DNA of 64,000 bases from Metellina segmentata (GCA_947359465.1 OX375878.1:75374416-75438415), one strand, 5' to 3'. Positions 42,601 to 51,675 are shown, counted from the stretch's first letter. The notes: generated by a model not told the origin, from the sequence alone. Program-made: numbers and translations.

Positions 42601-43544
42601 ATGTGTTAATATAGAAAAGTATGTGTATCTACTCTTTTTACTTTTGCGGCGAGCTGATTTTCAATGAATCCTATGTTTTCCCATAGCTCTTTGTGTTGTT
42701 ACTGTTTGCGAACATTTATTAGGAATGAAGTGCATTAAAAGAGGAGGTAGAATGATGAAAAAAAACTAATTTTCTACAGTTTAATTTTTTAAGTATATTA
42801 TATTTGTTTTTCATTTGTTTAGTTCGCAATCCCAAGGAGAAAATAATAATTTGATGTAATATGATAACAATCAACGTTTTTACGACTGATTAAGGATTAG
42901 GAGCAACTTTTAGTTTGCAATACTACATTAACTATGACTCTGTTATTAGTTCTTATAATAATTTAAGAGTTCAGAGAAGCCATAGTCAATTATTTAGCGT
43001 ATGATATTCAGTAAAAAGTTGAGATCGAAATTAAAATTGAAAATAATGAATAAAATAAAAACTGTTTGAATATGGTTTTCAAATATATTAGAACACAATT
43101 ATACGAATCAAGAACAATGAAGTAAATCTATTTAGCGGTTTATCACAAACATAAAACTTGAAACAATTCGATTCGCTAATGAAATAGTTTTAGGTTTAGA
43201 GCAAAACACTCAGTATTTGTTGAAAACTTTTTCTTCCTTAACAGAGCTTAGTAATTATGCAGATTGAAGCCCAGTATTTATGTATTATTTTGAAATGCAT
43301 ATAAATTCAATCTTGTCTAAATTTAAAACATAGTAACAATATTTTTAACCTTGAATAAAAAACTTAATGTTAAGTGAGAGAGAGTAAGTATTATAAGTAA
43401 GAAGATCCAAATGTGTATTTCCACTCACCCATTAGGAAAAGGATACCCCGCAAGAGCAGCAGAATCGTAAGGATAGTACATAGATGCTGCATAAGGTAAG
43501 CTCCTCCACGCTTCTAAATTGTCCTTTAAATCGAAGCCATTGGC
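17814..43544 (-). CDS. Irx: Iroquois-class homeobox transcription factor (3' part)
   Basis: Spliced from 43429-43544, 30443-30807 and 17814-18646 (minus). The parts sum to 1314 nt, that is 437 codons plus TAA, with reading frame preserved across both GT-AG introns. Iroquois proteins are nuclear TALE homeodomain transcription factors that pattern epidermis, sensory organs and neural tissue. The protein shows the pre-homeodomain tyrosine-rich segment, a homeodomain with the three-residue loop extension ([10 protein letters not shown]), helix 3 [14 protein letters not shown], an acidic/charged linker, and an IRO box [13 protein letters not shown]. The C-terminus is Ala/Ser-rich. The conserved N-terminus (Cys-rich segment before the homeodomain in known Irx proteins) is absent, so 5' exons are probably right of the window. 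I cannot separate ara/caup from mirr orthology by eye. Its 26-kb span and long introns suit the extended regulation known for this family. Confidence 0.96.
18757..19110 (+). mobile_element. SINE family 1, near full length
   Basis: The tRNA-like head GCCGGTGGTTAATGTGTTAG...GGTTCGAATCC carries boxes A and B. It is followed by the conserved body (GTGGTTAGAGGTGGCTGGTG, GTTGGTGTGGAAGTTTGGAG, AAAATTACGCGGTG, GACCGTCGTCAATAGCCCGT) and a tail TACGACTTTAATTT. An AATTAATT run and ATTACCATTACC close the element. This is the best reference copy in the window. Confidence 0.85.
19241..19795 (-). mobile_element. Two head-to-tail SINE family 1 copies
   Basis: Reverse-oriented copies at 19241-19497 and 19498-19795 share GACGACGGTCCGGGATCA, GATCCGAG and CAGATTTAAGGTGCA. 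The second keeps its head (CTGGATTCGAACCAGGAACC = reverse B box). The first stops at CATCCATGC-like sequence, before its head. Tandem arrangement through a shared (GGTAATTT) tail suggests insertion of one into the other's tail. Confidence 0.85.
20571..21262. repeat. Tandem array, 140-141-bp unit, five copies
   Basis: CAGAATACGCGAATTCCTTG begins copies at 20571, 20712, 20852, 20993 and 21134. Each unit continues through CTACATTGAG, AAGACGGTCGAGATATCCTA and ATGAACCAAATTAATGT. The last copy lacks the GAGATATC segment. Copies 3-5 are nearly identical, so recent expansion at that end is likely. Confidence 0.95.
21280..21870. other. Intronic GC-richer island, candidate regulatory DNA
   Basis: A complex, non-repetitive, less AT-rich block between two tandem arrays. 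Minus-strand frames of 80 and 61 codons show no domain. Its position in an Iroquois intron makes a conserved enhancer plausible, but this is inference only. Confidence 0.35.
21999..23085. repeat. 51-bp minisatellite, about 21.5 copies
   Basis: The unit begins CCAGTTAGAAGAGTAATGAA and ends CATGGGCCACGGTTGT. Copies begin at 21999 and every 51 bp after it; copy 19 (22917) is 13 bp short and copy 22 is partial. Two main variants alternate: A (CCAAGGTCATGGGCTACG) and B (CCACGGTCATGGGCCACG). Copies 7-11 (22305-22559) and 12-16 (22560-22814) form a repeated five-unit, 255-bp higher-order block marked by AGTTTGAAG and AATAACC variants. The unit length is a multiple of 3, giving false open frames. Confidence 0.97.
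23103..23360 (+). mobile_element. SINE family 1 copy without head
   Basis: AAGACCGTCGTGTACACGGG, CTTAAATCTGTCGTAACCTC and a tail TACTACGTTAAATACCATTACC match the family. The tRNA-like head is replaced by the end of the 51-bp minisatellite, suggesting the array arose at or recombined with the SINE's 5' part. Confidence 0.8.
24275..24415. mobile_element. Fragment of palindrome-rich GAGATATC repeat
   Basis: Contains AGGAGATATCTCGC, ATCAAGATCTGAT and TGACGAGATATACT in the same style as 293-557 and 36120-36317. The ends are not clear. Confidence 0.35.
24462..24910 (+). pseudogene. Tc1-like transposase pseudogene, C-terminal half
   Basis: A conceptual plus-strand reading gives the Tc1 catalytic C-terminal half: [26 protein letters not shown] (second acidic residue region), [19 protein letters not shown] (third acidic residue) and an arginine-rich tail. 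It has an in-frame stop after VLPMLW and another after SVKQ, so it is inactive. DNA-binding domain and inverted repeats were not seen. Confidence 0.85.
26230..26330 (-). mobile_element. SINE family 2 fragment
   Basis: ATCTGCGCCAAAC... and GAAGTGCACCCACATGGATG followed by AATCAAACCTAATACTT align with the 26640 copy. Diverged. Confidence 0.4.
26640..26815 (-). mobile_element. SINE family 2 copy
   Basis: AAGGGCCATCGTTGACCAAA, AGACAGAAATACGCCTAGG and reverse B box GGAATCGAACCTAAC. Read on the minus strand, the head is GGTAGCTCTAGTTGATTAAC...GGTTCGATTCC, tRNA-like with boxes A and B. Confidence 0.65.
27000..27607. other. Intronic GC-richer island
   Basis: Non-repetitive block immediately left of the 285-bp array, open on both strands (105 codons minus, 68 plus) without any recognised domain. 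Candidate conserved regulatory DNA. Confidence 0.3.
27608..29620. repeat. Degenerate tandem array, about 285-bp unit, seven copies
   Basis: TTCGTGGGTCCGG-type unit starts occur near 27611, 27903, 28186, 28470, 28861, 29168 and 29428. Units share GACTTTTTGAGTGGTTT, TCACCGTGAATGCTGT, TGAGTTTGTTG and ATCTACAGAATTGTTATTTA. The long fourth unit is explained by a reverse SINE family 1 fragment at about 28663-28722 (GGACTATTGACGACGATCAG). Divergence grows to the right. Confidence 0.9.
29626..29792. repeat. Long hairpin with 45-bp perfect arms
   Basis: 29626-29670 is the exact reverse complement of 29748-29792 (arms begin TGAAGAAACAACCATGCC). Inside is a second stem, GGTGATATCACGTCC / GGACGTGATATCATCC, around a 5-base loop ATCAA. 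The right arm continues the 285-bp tandem unit, so the left arm is an inverted copy of the array edge. Confidence 0.95.
30008..30130 (+). mobile_element. SINE family 1 tRNA-like head
   Basis: CCAATCGGTCTAGGGGTTAG...GGTTCGAATCCGGG gives boxes A and B. The family body is not recognisable after about 30130. Confidence 0.6.
30443..30807 (-). CDS. Irx: Iroquois homeodomain exon
   Basis: Acceptor CTCCAACAG lies above 30807 and donor G|GTAAGC below 30443. The exon opens with the last base of a split Gly codon, then [19 protein letters not shown]. The homeodomain occupies about 30603-30785: helix 1 around TLKAWLNEH, the TALE loop [11 protein letters not shown], helix 2 [12 protein letters not shown] and recognition helix [27 protein letters not shown] and a highly charged Asp/Arg/Lys-rich linker ending HHHPRQSSG follow. 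Agreement with known Iroquois homeodomains appears essentially complete. A canonical TALE Ala at homeodomain position 50 (WFANAR) is present. Confidence 0.98.
31485..33080 (-). mobile_element. TTAA-flanked element, Kolobok-like
   Basis: TTAA flanks both ends (31481-31484 and 33081-33084). Inverted termini are GGGGACGCATTACC at the left and GGGGACGCAGTACC at the right, one mismatch in 14. On the minus strand at 32560-32862 is a decayed frame whose segment [17 protein letters not shown]...[10 protein letters not shown] resembles the motif NES-LHS-IW...CPK...-AV of Kolobok-type transposases. The rest is extremely AT-rich and includes an inverted pair of ACTGTGTATGGATTT. TTAA targets also fit piggyBac, but the termini and the protein scrap favour Kolobok. 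Boundaries are strong; the superfamily is moderate. Confidence 0.75.
33740..34140. other. Intronic GC-richer island, candidate regulatory DNA
   Basis: Complex unique-looking block with a 114-codon minus frame lacking any recognised domain. Its right edge abuts the 165-bp array. A conserved element is plausible. Confidence 0.35.
34148..34790. repeat. Degenerate tandem array, about 165-bp unit, four copies
   Basis: TGTTAATCTGG/TGTTAGTTTGG/TGTCAATTTGA/TGTTAATTTGA starts at 34151, 34318, 34480 and 34644. Units share CCACCGGCTAGATTTCGTTAA-like sequence, CACCTGTCCACCAT and TAAGCTTGAGT. The last copy is most diverged. Confidence 0.9.
35370..35915. other. Intronic GC-richer island, candidate regulatory DNA
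   Basis: Unique complex sequence with many CpG, containing AAAATCGATCGATAC. Short open plus frames have no recognised domain. Resembles conserved non-coding DNA in composition only. Confidence 0.35.
36120..36317. mobile_element. Palindrome-rich MITE, piggyBac-like ends
   Basis: Perfect TTAA (36116-36119) precedes CCCTCCTGGTGG. The right end is GGG followed by CTAA, a one-base-changed TTAA. The interior has GACGAGGTATCACGTC, CCAGATCTTGATCTGG and GTCGAGATATCTC palindromes, as at 293-557. Confidence 0.55.
37735..37800 (-). mobile_element. SINE family 2 remnant
   Basis: AAAGCCATATATGATCAAGC and TTTGCCAAAAACAAG resemble the GGCCATATTTGACCAAGCTG start of family 2. Very diverged. Confidence 0.25.
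38590..39900. other. Large intronic GC-richer island
   Basis: The longest non-repetitive, CpG-rich block of the intron. It contains an alternating purine-pyrimidine segment (GCGCGTGTATATTTATATACGC and repeats to about 38860), a TATAAATA at about 38984 (+) and arthropod-style initiator TCAGT at about 39216. Long overlapping open frames on both strands (184 codons minus, 108 plus) have no recognised domain. It could be an alternative promoter or a regulatory cluster. Both are inference. Confidence 0.35.
39960..42740. repeat. Complex satellite, about 280-bp parent unit
   Basis: GTGAACGTTTATTTGGAGTG-type landmarks occur at about 39976, 40267, 40538, 40819, 42003, 42436 and 42708, so seven parent units are recognisable. 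Four lie 270-290 bp apart before an internal 175-bp expansion (listed separately). 42035-42220 and 42227-42415 are a further direct duplication (GAAGTCAAAATGAAGAAATG). Confidence 0.9.
41049..41921. repeat. Near-identical 174-175-bp sub-repeat, five copies
   Basis: CGAAACGAAAAGATGGAACG starts at 41049, 41224, 41399, 41573 and 41748, with a related longer copy from 40868. Copies differ at only a few bases plus T-run length, so this is much younger than the surrounding parent units from which it derives. Confidence 0.96.
43429..43544 (-). CDS. Irx: Iroquois exon upstream of the homeodomain
   Basis: Acceptor TTTTTTACAG lies above 43544 and donor GG|GTGAGT below 43429. Its 116 nt encode [13 protein letters not shown]...[13 protein letters not shown]...PFPN plus two bases of a split Gly codon joined to the homeodomain exon. 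The DLKDN-x-W and YYPYD motifs match the segment just before the homeodomain in vertebrate and arthropod Irx proteins (DLKDG...W...AYYPYD). The frame and splice phase agree with the next exon. Confidence 0.93.
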
Positions 43545-43679
43545 CTGTAAAAAATAAGACATTAGAAAATTATTACTAATTACAAAGAAAATCTCTATTC
43601 TTCCACATGAGAAAACAATTTGATATTAAATTGCATAGACCATGGTAGACCATGGTAATCAAGACCATGGTAGTCGTTG

Positions 43680-43945
43680 TAATAGCAAATAATTAGCAAC
43701 CGGTGGGTTGTGAGTTCGAATTCATCTAAAGACTGTCGTGTACACGAGGGCTGGTGCACGTTAAATGTATCGAGGCCTCAAATGTCCTCATGTTGAAGTA
43801 GTGTGGAAGTTTTGGACAGTGGGGGATTGCCAGTTCAATCGTTCACCTCATCATCAAACCATGGCTTAAAATTACGAGGCGTTGTCAAAACGTCGCCAAA
43901 AGCCCGTTGTGTTGCTCCAGTGCGACGTTAATTAAACGCCTACTT
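43680..43945 (+). mobile_element. SINE family 1 copy
   Basis: A degenerate head with GTGAGTTCGAATTCATC, then GACTGTCGTGTACACGAGG, CTCATGTTGAAGTAGTGTGG, and the tail CAGTGCGACGTTAATTAAAC. Three ACCATGGTA copies lie just upstream (43638-43676). Confidence 0.8.
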
Positions 43946-44449
43946 ACCTACCTTTTATAAATAACACTGACAAATTCAAATTTGTGAATTGTTTACATAA
44001 ATAATTTCAGCAGACTCAAATAAATAGTTTTAAAACAATTCTTCATGTGACAAATGTTTACTAAACATGTCATATTTTATTTTAACTACGAAAGTCTAAA
44101 CTCTGAGTACGTATAATTTACGATAACTTGTTATGGAAAAGTATATAATCAAACATTGAATTAGGTGGAACGCTGTTGAATACTTTTTTAATTTTTTAAT
44201 ACATTAACGGTTATAACGGGAAGTGGAATGACCTGAACTTTTCAAAAGCATCTGGGGTTTTAATATTACACAATGCAAAATATAAAGTGAAGAAAACCGT
44301 TTTATTTTATGTTATTGTTATCACAAAAATTGTTTAAAGGACTTTTTTCAAATATACCGTGCATTAAATTTATGTAAGAAAGCTATTAACTGCCGAGATT
44401 GAAAACTGTATTTGTCAAAGAATAACCTAAAAAAGCTTTTTTCACACGC

Positions 44450-45370
44450 TCATTTTGAATTCAACTTTCCTTTTTCAACAGTCCAGATGTTTGAAATTGA
44501 GCTTTAAGTACAGCAAGGTTAGTCTTCTTGATTGTTCTCCAAGCGTAAGCTTTCAAACTGCGATCCCAGTCAAAAACTGACAAATAAAGTGAAAAGAAAA
44601 TCATCCTCCATTTCATAATTTTTTTGCGGAATCTCGGAACAAAAGACCGTCGAATGTTTTGGGCGCTCAACGAGCCAGAACGACTCGTTTGATCACAGCC
44701 GCCCAAAAAATTCGGGTCTTTGGCCCATGACGTTGAGCCGGTAGACACGATTCCACGACAAATCAGGCTTATCTGCTGTGCTCAACTACATGTTGGCGGA
44801 ATAATTGGCAGGATTTACAGGACGGTACCATGTCCATGTGTAACAAAACGTAAAATTTTGAATCTGTTTACTGATAATATACAAATCCTAAGAAGGCTAT
44901 AAATCATAGATTTATCAAAGTAGCCATAAATTGTCCCAGGAACTTACTGCTACAATGAAATTTAACGTGAGCGCCTCTCATAGAAAACAGCAACCCTTGC
45001 TTACATATGAGGTCTAAATAGGCCTCGTTTAGCAAAGCAATTACGGTAGAGTGACAAATGGTGACAACTTGGTATGCTTTTATACAGAATCTCAAACAGC
45101 CTCGTGCATATACAGATACATATGTGGTAAAGCACGGTAACCTGCAAAGTAGTAGCTTGCGTCAGGAGTAAACACTGGAAAGAATCCCAACCGCCGGTCG
45201 TAAATTGGTCAAGGTATTTTTCTGAAAGATATGTTTTGACTTCCAGATGGTTTTGCTTGGTGCATAGCGGCCTCTCTTTAATTGAAGATATCACAACGTC
45301 CACTTGAGGGAAGAGAGAAAACTTCGAAGTAAACGGAGGTTGTTTTTGCCCCACTGTGGTGACTGTTTTG
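44450..45370. other. Non-repetitive GC-richer island
   Basis: Two adjoining complex blocks (44450-44840 and 44930-45360), with minus-strand frames of 95 and 117 codons and no recognisable domain. Candidate regulatory DNA. Confidence 0.3.
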
Positions 45371-45524
45371 AGTCGTTAGAGATCCCCGTAACATTTTAAT
45401 AGATTTTTACATCGCCTACTGTAGAAGGACCTGGATCCCTGTATTCCATAGACCATTATTTAAAATTCAATTGTAAATAAAGCAAGTTCCTGACCTCATA
45501 AATAATCATTTAATTATTTGTTAC

Positions 45525-45785
45525 TTGAATTTACGTCGCACTGGAGCACAACGAGGAAATTCAGAAGGGAAAAATTCGAGGACAGCACCTCGTTATTTTG
45601 AAACATTGCCAGATGACTAGATCAATTCCTGAGGTGGAGGCCCACTCTCCAAACATCCAAACTACGCCAATCTGAGACATGGCAGATTTAATGTGCGTCA
45701 GTAACACTTTTTAGTTGGTTCGATTTTGGAACTCGCAACTCTCTGGTTGCTAATCCTCTAACCTACAGGAATTAGTTACTGTCCA
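45525..45785 (-). mobile_element. SINE family 1 copy
   Basis: TTTACGTCGCACTGGAGCAC, TTCGAGGACAGCACCTCG, CCACTCTCCAAACATCC and a degenerate reverse head near 45730. Confidence 0.75.
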
Positions 45786-46309
45786 GAACCAATCTCATAT
45801 GAACCATACAATTTCAGAGATTTATAAAAAAATTGGTATGATGGAAGAGTTCTGTTTTAGCATATAACATTTACAGTACCTTTCAACATAACGAATTTCG
45901 TATATTGTTATATTTATGCATCTTTCATACCAGTAACCAGGCTTCTAAAGGCATCGCTCTTAAAAAAGTGGTAAGCTAAAGCACTTGGCTCGAGTTAGAA
46001 GCTCGCAGATGCCAAACTCGATTTAACTGCTTGGTTTCCTGGTTTCTTCAACAAGTGAATGCTGGCCAGCTTCACCAAAGTCCTCCAAGAAAAGACTCTT
46101 TCCCCCCCAGTTCACGGTGGGTGTGATGAGATAGAACCTCCCATGGTGCCACGGGCTAACACTGGAACTGTCATGTACTGTCCAACTATCGTTTAAAGGG
46201 TCATACTATCCATAAACTTACCATTGGAAAACGTGTTTATGCTTCTTAATTCAAATAATGTTTTCCAATTTCTCGTATTTGTTGGATGTGGTTGAGTTTG
46301 ATGGCACAA

Positions 46310-46458
46310 GAGGCTATATTTGGTCATACTTCTCCAAACACAAGACAAACACCGTCAAATAATGAACATACACACTCGAGGAAAATTTTTATAACTCAGA
46401 AGAGAGAAATACACCCAGGCAAGAATCGAACCTGCGCTGTCTACAACTAGCAAGTTGC
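46310..46458 (-). mobile_element. SINE family 2 copy
   Basis: GGCTATATTTGGTCATACTT, AGAGAGAAATACACCCAGG and the reverse B box AGAATCGAACCTGCG. On the minus strand the head reads TAGCAACTTGCTAGTTG...GGTTCGATTCT. Confidence 0.65.
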
Positions 46459-46481
46459 TATATATATATATATATATATAT
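46459..46481. repeat. (TA)n microsatellite
   Basis: About eleven TA dinucleotides directly at the SINE family 2 head. Confidence 0.9.
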
Positions 46482-46489
46482 TAAGATTT

Positions 46490-47160
46490 AAATTAAAAGA
46501 TTTTAAAGAACACACTAAGCGATGTAATCATTAACCCAAACTCACCCTCTTCTTTTCCGGTTCCAACCCAGTTACTGCCGTGTGACAAATAAACTGAGGC
46601 AAAACAAAACACCGGAGGAACCCGACGACTATGTAACGCGGGTGTCTCTTGTCTTGCTCCCTTTCTTTTCGAAACAAGCCATCCAAAGTGTTTCCACAAT
46701 AGCCTCGTAAAAAGACAAACATTTATTAATGCGTACGCGCTCGGAACAAAAACCCATAACCCACCCGTATATTTTATTCCCAGACAGGTAAAAGTGGTCC
46801 TTGGTCCTCATACCGCCCTCACCATTACACATTATTTTCCCTTCTGTAAAGGTTAATTGTAGCAGCGTTCTGGCCACTTCGGTTACAAAACCTTTGTTGC
46901 CATAACGGTTGTAAATAATCCTCCAACAGAGACAAACGAAAATAAATTTCGCCACGAGGAACAAAAAAATATAATAATGCACTGCATTCTGCTTAACACA
47001 AACGTCGGGTTTTTTCGCCGAAAAGAGGTAAAAAAAAAGGGCTTTTGTTTGAATCGATCAGACTACGTGCGTATGATCGCCCAAATTGGAATCTGTTGAG
47101 AGGGTACATACTTCTTCTGCGTCACTCTCTTTAAAGTTTCCAATATGTAAAACGCCCCAT
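46490..47160. other. Non-repetitive GC-richer island, candidate regulatory DNA
   Basis: A sharply bounded, complex block with homeodomain-type TTATTAATGCG and no repeats. Minus frames of 117, 68 and 63 codons overlap in different phases with no recognised domain. Among the better candidate conserved elements. Confidence 0.4.
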
Positions 47161-47254
47161 GTCTCCTTCTGATTACAGTTCAAACACATAATTACAGGCA
47201 TTGATAAGTTCAAACATATTAACGGATTAAATTAGTTTTGCAGTCGTGTACTGA

Positions 47255-47470
47255 CCAATCGGTCTAGTTGTTAGGGTGGTGGCTTCAGGATTAAGAGGTT
47301 CCTGATTGAGATCCAAGGTTTGGCAAGGATGTTTCAGTTTGGAGAATGTATGACCTCAGAAAGCTTGTTGTGTCTCGAATATATGGTACGTATGTGAAGT
47401 GTGAATCCTCCCTGTGGTGCTCCAGGATTACTCAAAGCGGCTCACCATTCCGCCATTGTAGGACAATTAT
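47255..47470 (+). mobile_element. SINE family 1 copy, diverged
   Basis: Head CCAATCGGTCTAGTTGTTAG...GGTTCCTGATTGAGATCC with boxes A and B degraded, followed by a weakly matching body ending GTGGTGCTCCA. Confidence 0.5.
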
Positions 47471-48989
47471 GGTTAACGTTTAATTGACCAAACACTAGAA
47501 AAAACATTTCCCAGTCATTGGTTGAATTGCAACTGGTCCACGGCTCGCTCTCGAGTTCCTCACGTGATGGTCATGCCAACGAAAAATATTTTTACGTGAT
47601 TTGTCTCTACGAAGCTGAGAGTGGTACTGAAGAGAGCCCAGGAAAGAATTTACGGTATGAATTTGATATCACAATCGTGTTTGATTTGGTAGTTGAAAGT
47701 GACAATATCAACAGAGACAGTAATATCCAAATAAAACAGGCAAGTGGAGTGTGATAAAAAGCGGTTGGAAGACGAAAATAGACTTTACTCACAAAGGTAT
47801 GCTGAATAAAGGAAGGAGAAAGTTTTAAGCATGCCCATACGTATACTGTATTCAGTACTCATGAAATCTTATGACAATTTTCCACAGCCCTAGATTTCAA
47901 GTGATGGTATTGGAATTTTCCTCTTAAATTCACGTTTAAAATAGTTATTCCCACTTCCAGTGACCTATGTAGTCTAAAATGTTAGACAATTATATATTTC
48001 CGGTTGAGAGGGGGTAAATGTGCCTTCTAATGCTTAAATGTCACTGTTTTGTTGTTCTAGGAAGCGAGTTCCAATAAACTGAAACCTCCTTGTTGAATGA
48101 ATTAGAAAGCCAGAAAGGGCGCATAAAATTAACATCCTGAAGAACATTGATTCAATTAATTATAAAACATCTCTCAAATACGCTTTGCAAACACCTGTTT
48201 ATTAATAATGACAATTAAGAATGCTGAAGTTTATAATAATTTATCAATGTGGATTTTTAAATGCTTGATTTTTAATATCTTCCGTTCTTTTTCCCATCAC
48301 AATTTTTGCATTTAAAAAACATTGATCTTTCTAAATTTCAAAAACAAGGCCATGTTTGACTGTATTTGATTTGCCTATGTGCTTCAGAAGATGATTTCCT
48401 AATGGTCCCTTGCGCACACACACATATAAGGAGTCACATCTATTGGTTCAAAAATCAGAGTCAATCTCCATTTTAATACCTACAAATTAATGAGTAGAAT
48501 CCCCGGAGCATTATTGATTTATTGATATCGTAATGCTTTCTTATTGATAATATTGAAATATTAATGTTATAATTATATTGATAGCATTGATATTTAATAA
48601 AATTCATTGATGAAATAATTGGTTCTGAAAGGTAGAAAGTTTCCTATTTGTAATTTCGATTATATTTACTTTAAAATATTCAAAAACAGTCAAATATTCC
48701 AATCGTAACGTGCTGAAACAAAGCATGACTCGTGAAGAGAGGAACATGATAAAATAAGAAGGCATGAAAACGTAACTGTTTTAATGTATAGTAATTTTAG
48801 GTAATTAAGATTGAGATACATAATTACACCGTTGAGGGACTCAAGGTGTGAAAAGGTGGGAAAATAAAAACTAATGTCCCTGATGTTTCACACTTTTTGT
48901 GGGTTAAAGTCATTGTACATCATCCATGGTATAGGGTATCCTCTACACACAACCAGGTTGGAAAGTGCTCTCTTCAAACATTCAACTTC

Positions 48990-49360
48990 CTCTCTCCAAA
49001 TGAAAAGAACAGTTTAAATTGGAAACTCTGTGTGTGTACAACGCAGTGTCCGTTTTTTCTAACACTTGTATTTTAGAGTTTACACTGAGGACATTTACAC
49101 GAAAACCTGCGAAAACGTAACCCCTGGAAAGAGTTTAACGGAAACACGAACTTTAAAACGCCTGAACAAACTTCCTTTCATTGAAACTGGAGTCAATAAA
49201 GAACATACAAATTAAGGCTGAAGGAAAAGGTGAAGAGGGTTAGTTCTCCAAAAAAAGTACACGGACAACTAATGCTCTACAACTCTATTGGATCGGAGTC
49301 GTTTAAAGCAAATTGTAAAACCACTTAGAGAGGTTTAAACGCAGCGAAGTAGCTAAAGGA
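48990..49360. other. Non-repetitive GC-richer island
   Basis: Complex unique sequence flanked by AT-rich DNA, without open frames of note. Candidate conserved element. Confidence 0.3.
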
Positions 49361-50539
49361 TTGTGTGCACCCAACAAATTCCTTTTTCAGTGTAGTTTTC
49401 TTTGAATTTTATAAGTACTTTCATGCTATTAAATCATGTTATTTTATGTTTTGTTTTATCTCACTATTGAAGAAGAAAAATTCGCTTTGTGTAACAAACC
49501 TCTTTATGGGATTGAAGGATAAAATATCCGTTACTTGTGTTACTATCTTAATAAATCCGGAAATAAATTAGCAGTAAATATAAAGCAGCACAAAAATGAC
49601 TACTGATTCACCTTAATATCCATCTGCTAGGGTTAATATGCGTAAAAAATCCTGGTATTAAATAGAATTCGAATAATTTGTGGAGATAATTTTTAGTTTT
49701 CAAAATTCAATTTCAATATTGTTCGGTCATTTGTTTACCATTTTTACTCATATTCTTATACCATAAACGAATTGTGTCATTCTCCAGAATAGATCTCAGA
49801 AAAACTATGCAATGTGAGAGATTTATGGAAAATTTGATACTTGAAAGAGCTATATTTTAGAACATAACATATACTTCAACACAATTTATTTACCTAATTT
49901 TTTTCATTACAAGTATTGGAAGCAGTCTTTCAAAAGAATATCTGTTTTAACACTTTTTTTAATTCATAATAGCATCGATATATTATGTATCACTCACTTA
50001 GATGATAAAAACAAAATTATTTCACACACACACAGACAATTGATCAAAATTAATCAAAGCAAAGACTAAAAAATGTATGCGGAAATTCAATTCATAAAGA
50101 AATAATATACAATCTGTGTTTAGATGCAAGGAATAGAAATGGGGCAACAATATACAAGTCATACTCTGTTTTCTAGTCTTCTTTCTCAAAAGATACACAC
50201 AGGTGCAATTTTCCATCTAACGTTCCTTTTGAAAAAGGTTCTATTTTTATTAATATCTACCACTTACGAGCTGCGAGAGTTCTTGAAAACTTTGATGACT
50301 AGCTTATACATATGATATCACCTGCAACCCCACAAAAGAAGCAAGAAGTGAATGTTCTTTTGAATCTGGACGACCCCGAGGGCTAATTCCAGTGCCTGAC
50401 AATTGTCAAAAGAACCATGTGTCCATTGCCAGCATTGAGATGCAAGGCTTAGATGCAGCATAATGACTGGGTTTCGCGTCTTGTGTATAAACAGAAAAAG
50501 CACCAATATTTAACCTATCTGGAAGGATATAATCATATC

Positions 50540-50900
50540 CAAAAGAAAAAAACGGCTGAATACTGGTCATCTCTTATGTCGTGATTCTAGACTCTGACGT
50601 ACCAATACCCGTGGCCTTTTAATGAGCGGTTAGCAAGCTGCAGAAAGTACGTAGTTTTCTAATTCAACACAAAACGGGAGCCTGGGATTGGCTTTGCACC
50701 ATTTGAAGGTGAAACCCACCTTCTATTTTGACTTCTTTGATAATCTTCTTGGTTCTTTTTTTTTCCTACCTCTCTTTGTTAATAGAAGCAATTAAATGTG
50801 GAAAAATATTCTTCTGGTGTCAACGTGTTTTGGCGAAAGAAGCTGGCAATTTTCTGCGGGGGATTTCAGCAGAGAATTTCAAATGTCTTTTATATGTTCT
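50540..50900. other. Non-repetitive GC-richer island
   Basis: Complex block around CCTTTTAATGAGCGG and GGGATTGGCTTTGCACC. No protein is recognised. Confidence 0.25.
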
Positions 50901-51533
50901 TTTCAAAATTCACACTGGCTTTTGTATTAAACTTTTTGTAAAGATTTAATCTGCAAGGGCGAATTTCAGTTGGCATTGTTCCTGATGCGTTTATTGTAAT
51001 TTTATACTGTTGTTAAATCAACGCCTAATATTTTATGATTATATGACAAAAATACCTACTGATTTACGCAATAAAACTTACATCTTTCTGACTTTTTCAA
51101 CTTCCTTTAGAAAATATTTATATGAGCTATTATATCGATTATGAATACTTAATGGTTTTGAATTTCTCTTTCTATTAAACATGATAAAATTATTAAACTG
51201 AGTAACAATTTATTTCATAAACTTCCTCTTTAAAATTAGTTTATTCTTTTCTTTTTTATACTGCTGGCATTCGATTAGATGCTTTGCATTTTAAAGGCCT
51301 ACAACGTTGTGGTATGAATCAGTAGGAAAGCAACCTGAAGTACTTTTAACAATAAAATACAAAAAATAACCCTGCCCTCTTATATTAATTCATTGTATTC
51401 ATCGATCATGTTTAATGTGGATGCAGTACCAAATCTTCAAATGTCTCGAATGGCCCTTGAATCTTTAAAAAATAAATTTTACAAAGCATTTTATAGCGAT
51501 TATCTACTGAAATGTTTCATACCACATTACGCA

Positions 51534-51675
51534 GGTATTGACCTCTCCATCTGACCGTGTATCAAAATGATGAGGTGTTGTCCTGGGATCTTTTCTTTTA
51601 TGATTGACCCCGGACTGCCACCAATAGACACTTGTGGTGCTCCAAAGAGACTTAAATTCAACTACCCACCTGCCT
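51534..51675 (+). mobile_element. SINE family 1 tail fragment
   Basis: GACCTCTCCATCTGACCGTG, GATGAGGTGTTGTCCTGGGA and GACCCCGGACTGCC match the 3' half of the family. Confidence 0.7.

Larger units (their letters stand above)
30808..43428 (-). other. Irx: Iroquois intron, 12.6 kb
   Basis: Donor GTGAGTGG at 43421-43428 and acceptor at 30808-30809. It holds a Kolobok-like element, two tandem arrays, a MITE and three GC-richer islands. Unlisted stretches (30820-31480, 34800-35370, 36320-38030, 42770-43400) are AT-rich with nothing I can support. Confidence 0.9.

Noticed and set aside
47518..47754. 78-codon plus frame with acidic composition
   Set aside because: It starts at a TTG, has no homology that I recognise, and is flanked by a SINE; insufficient evidence for a gene.
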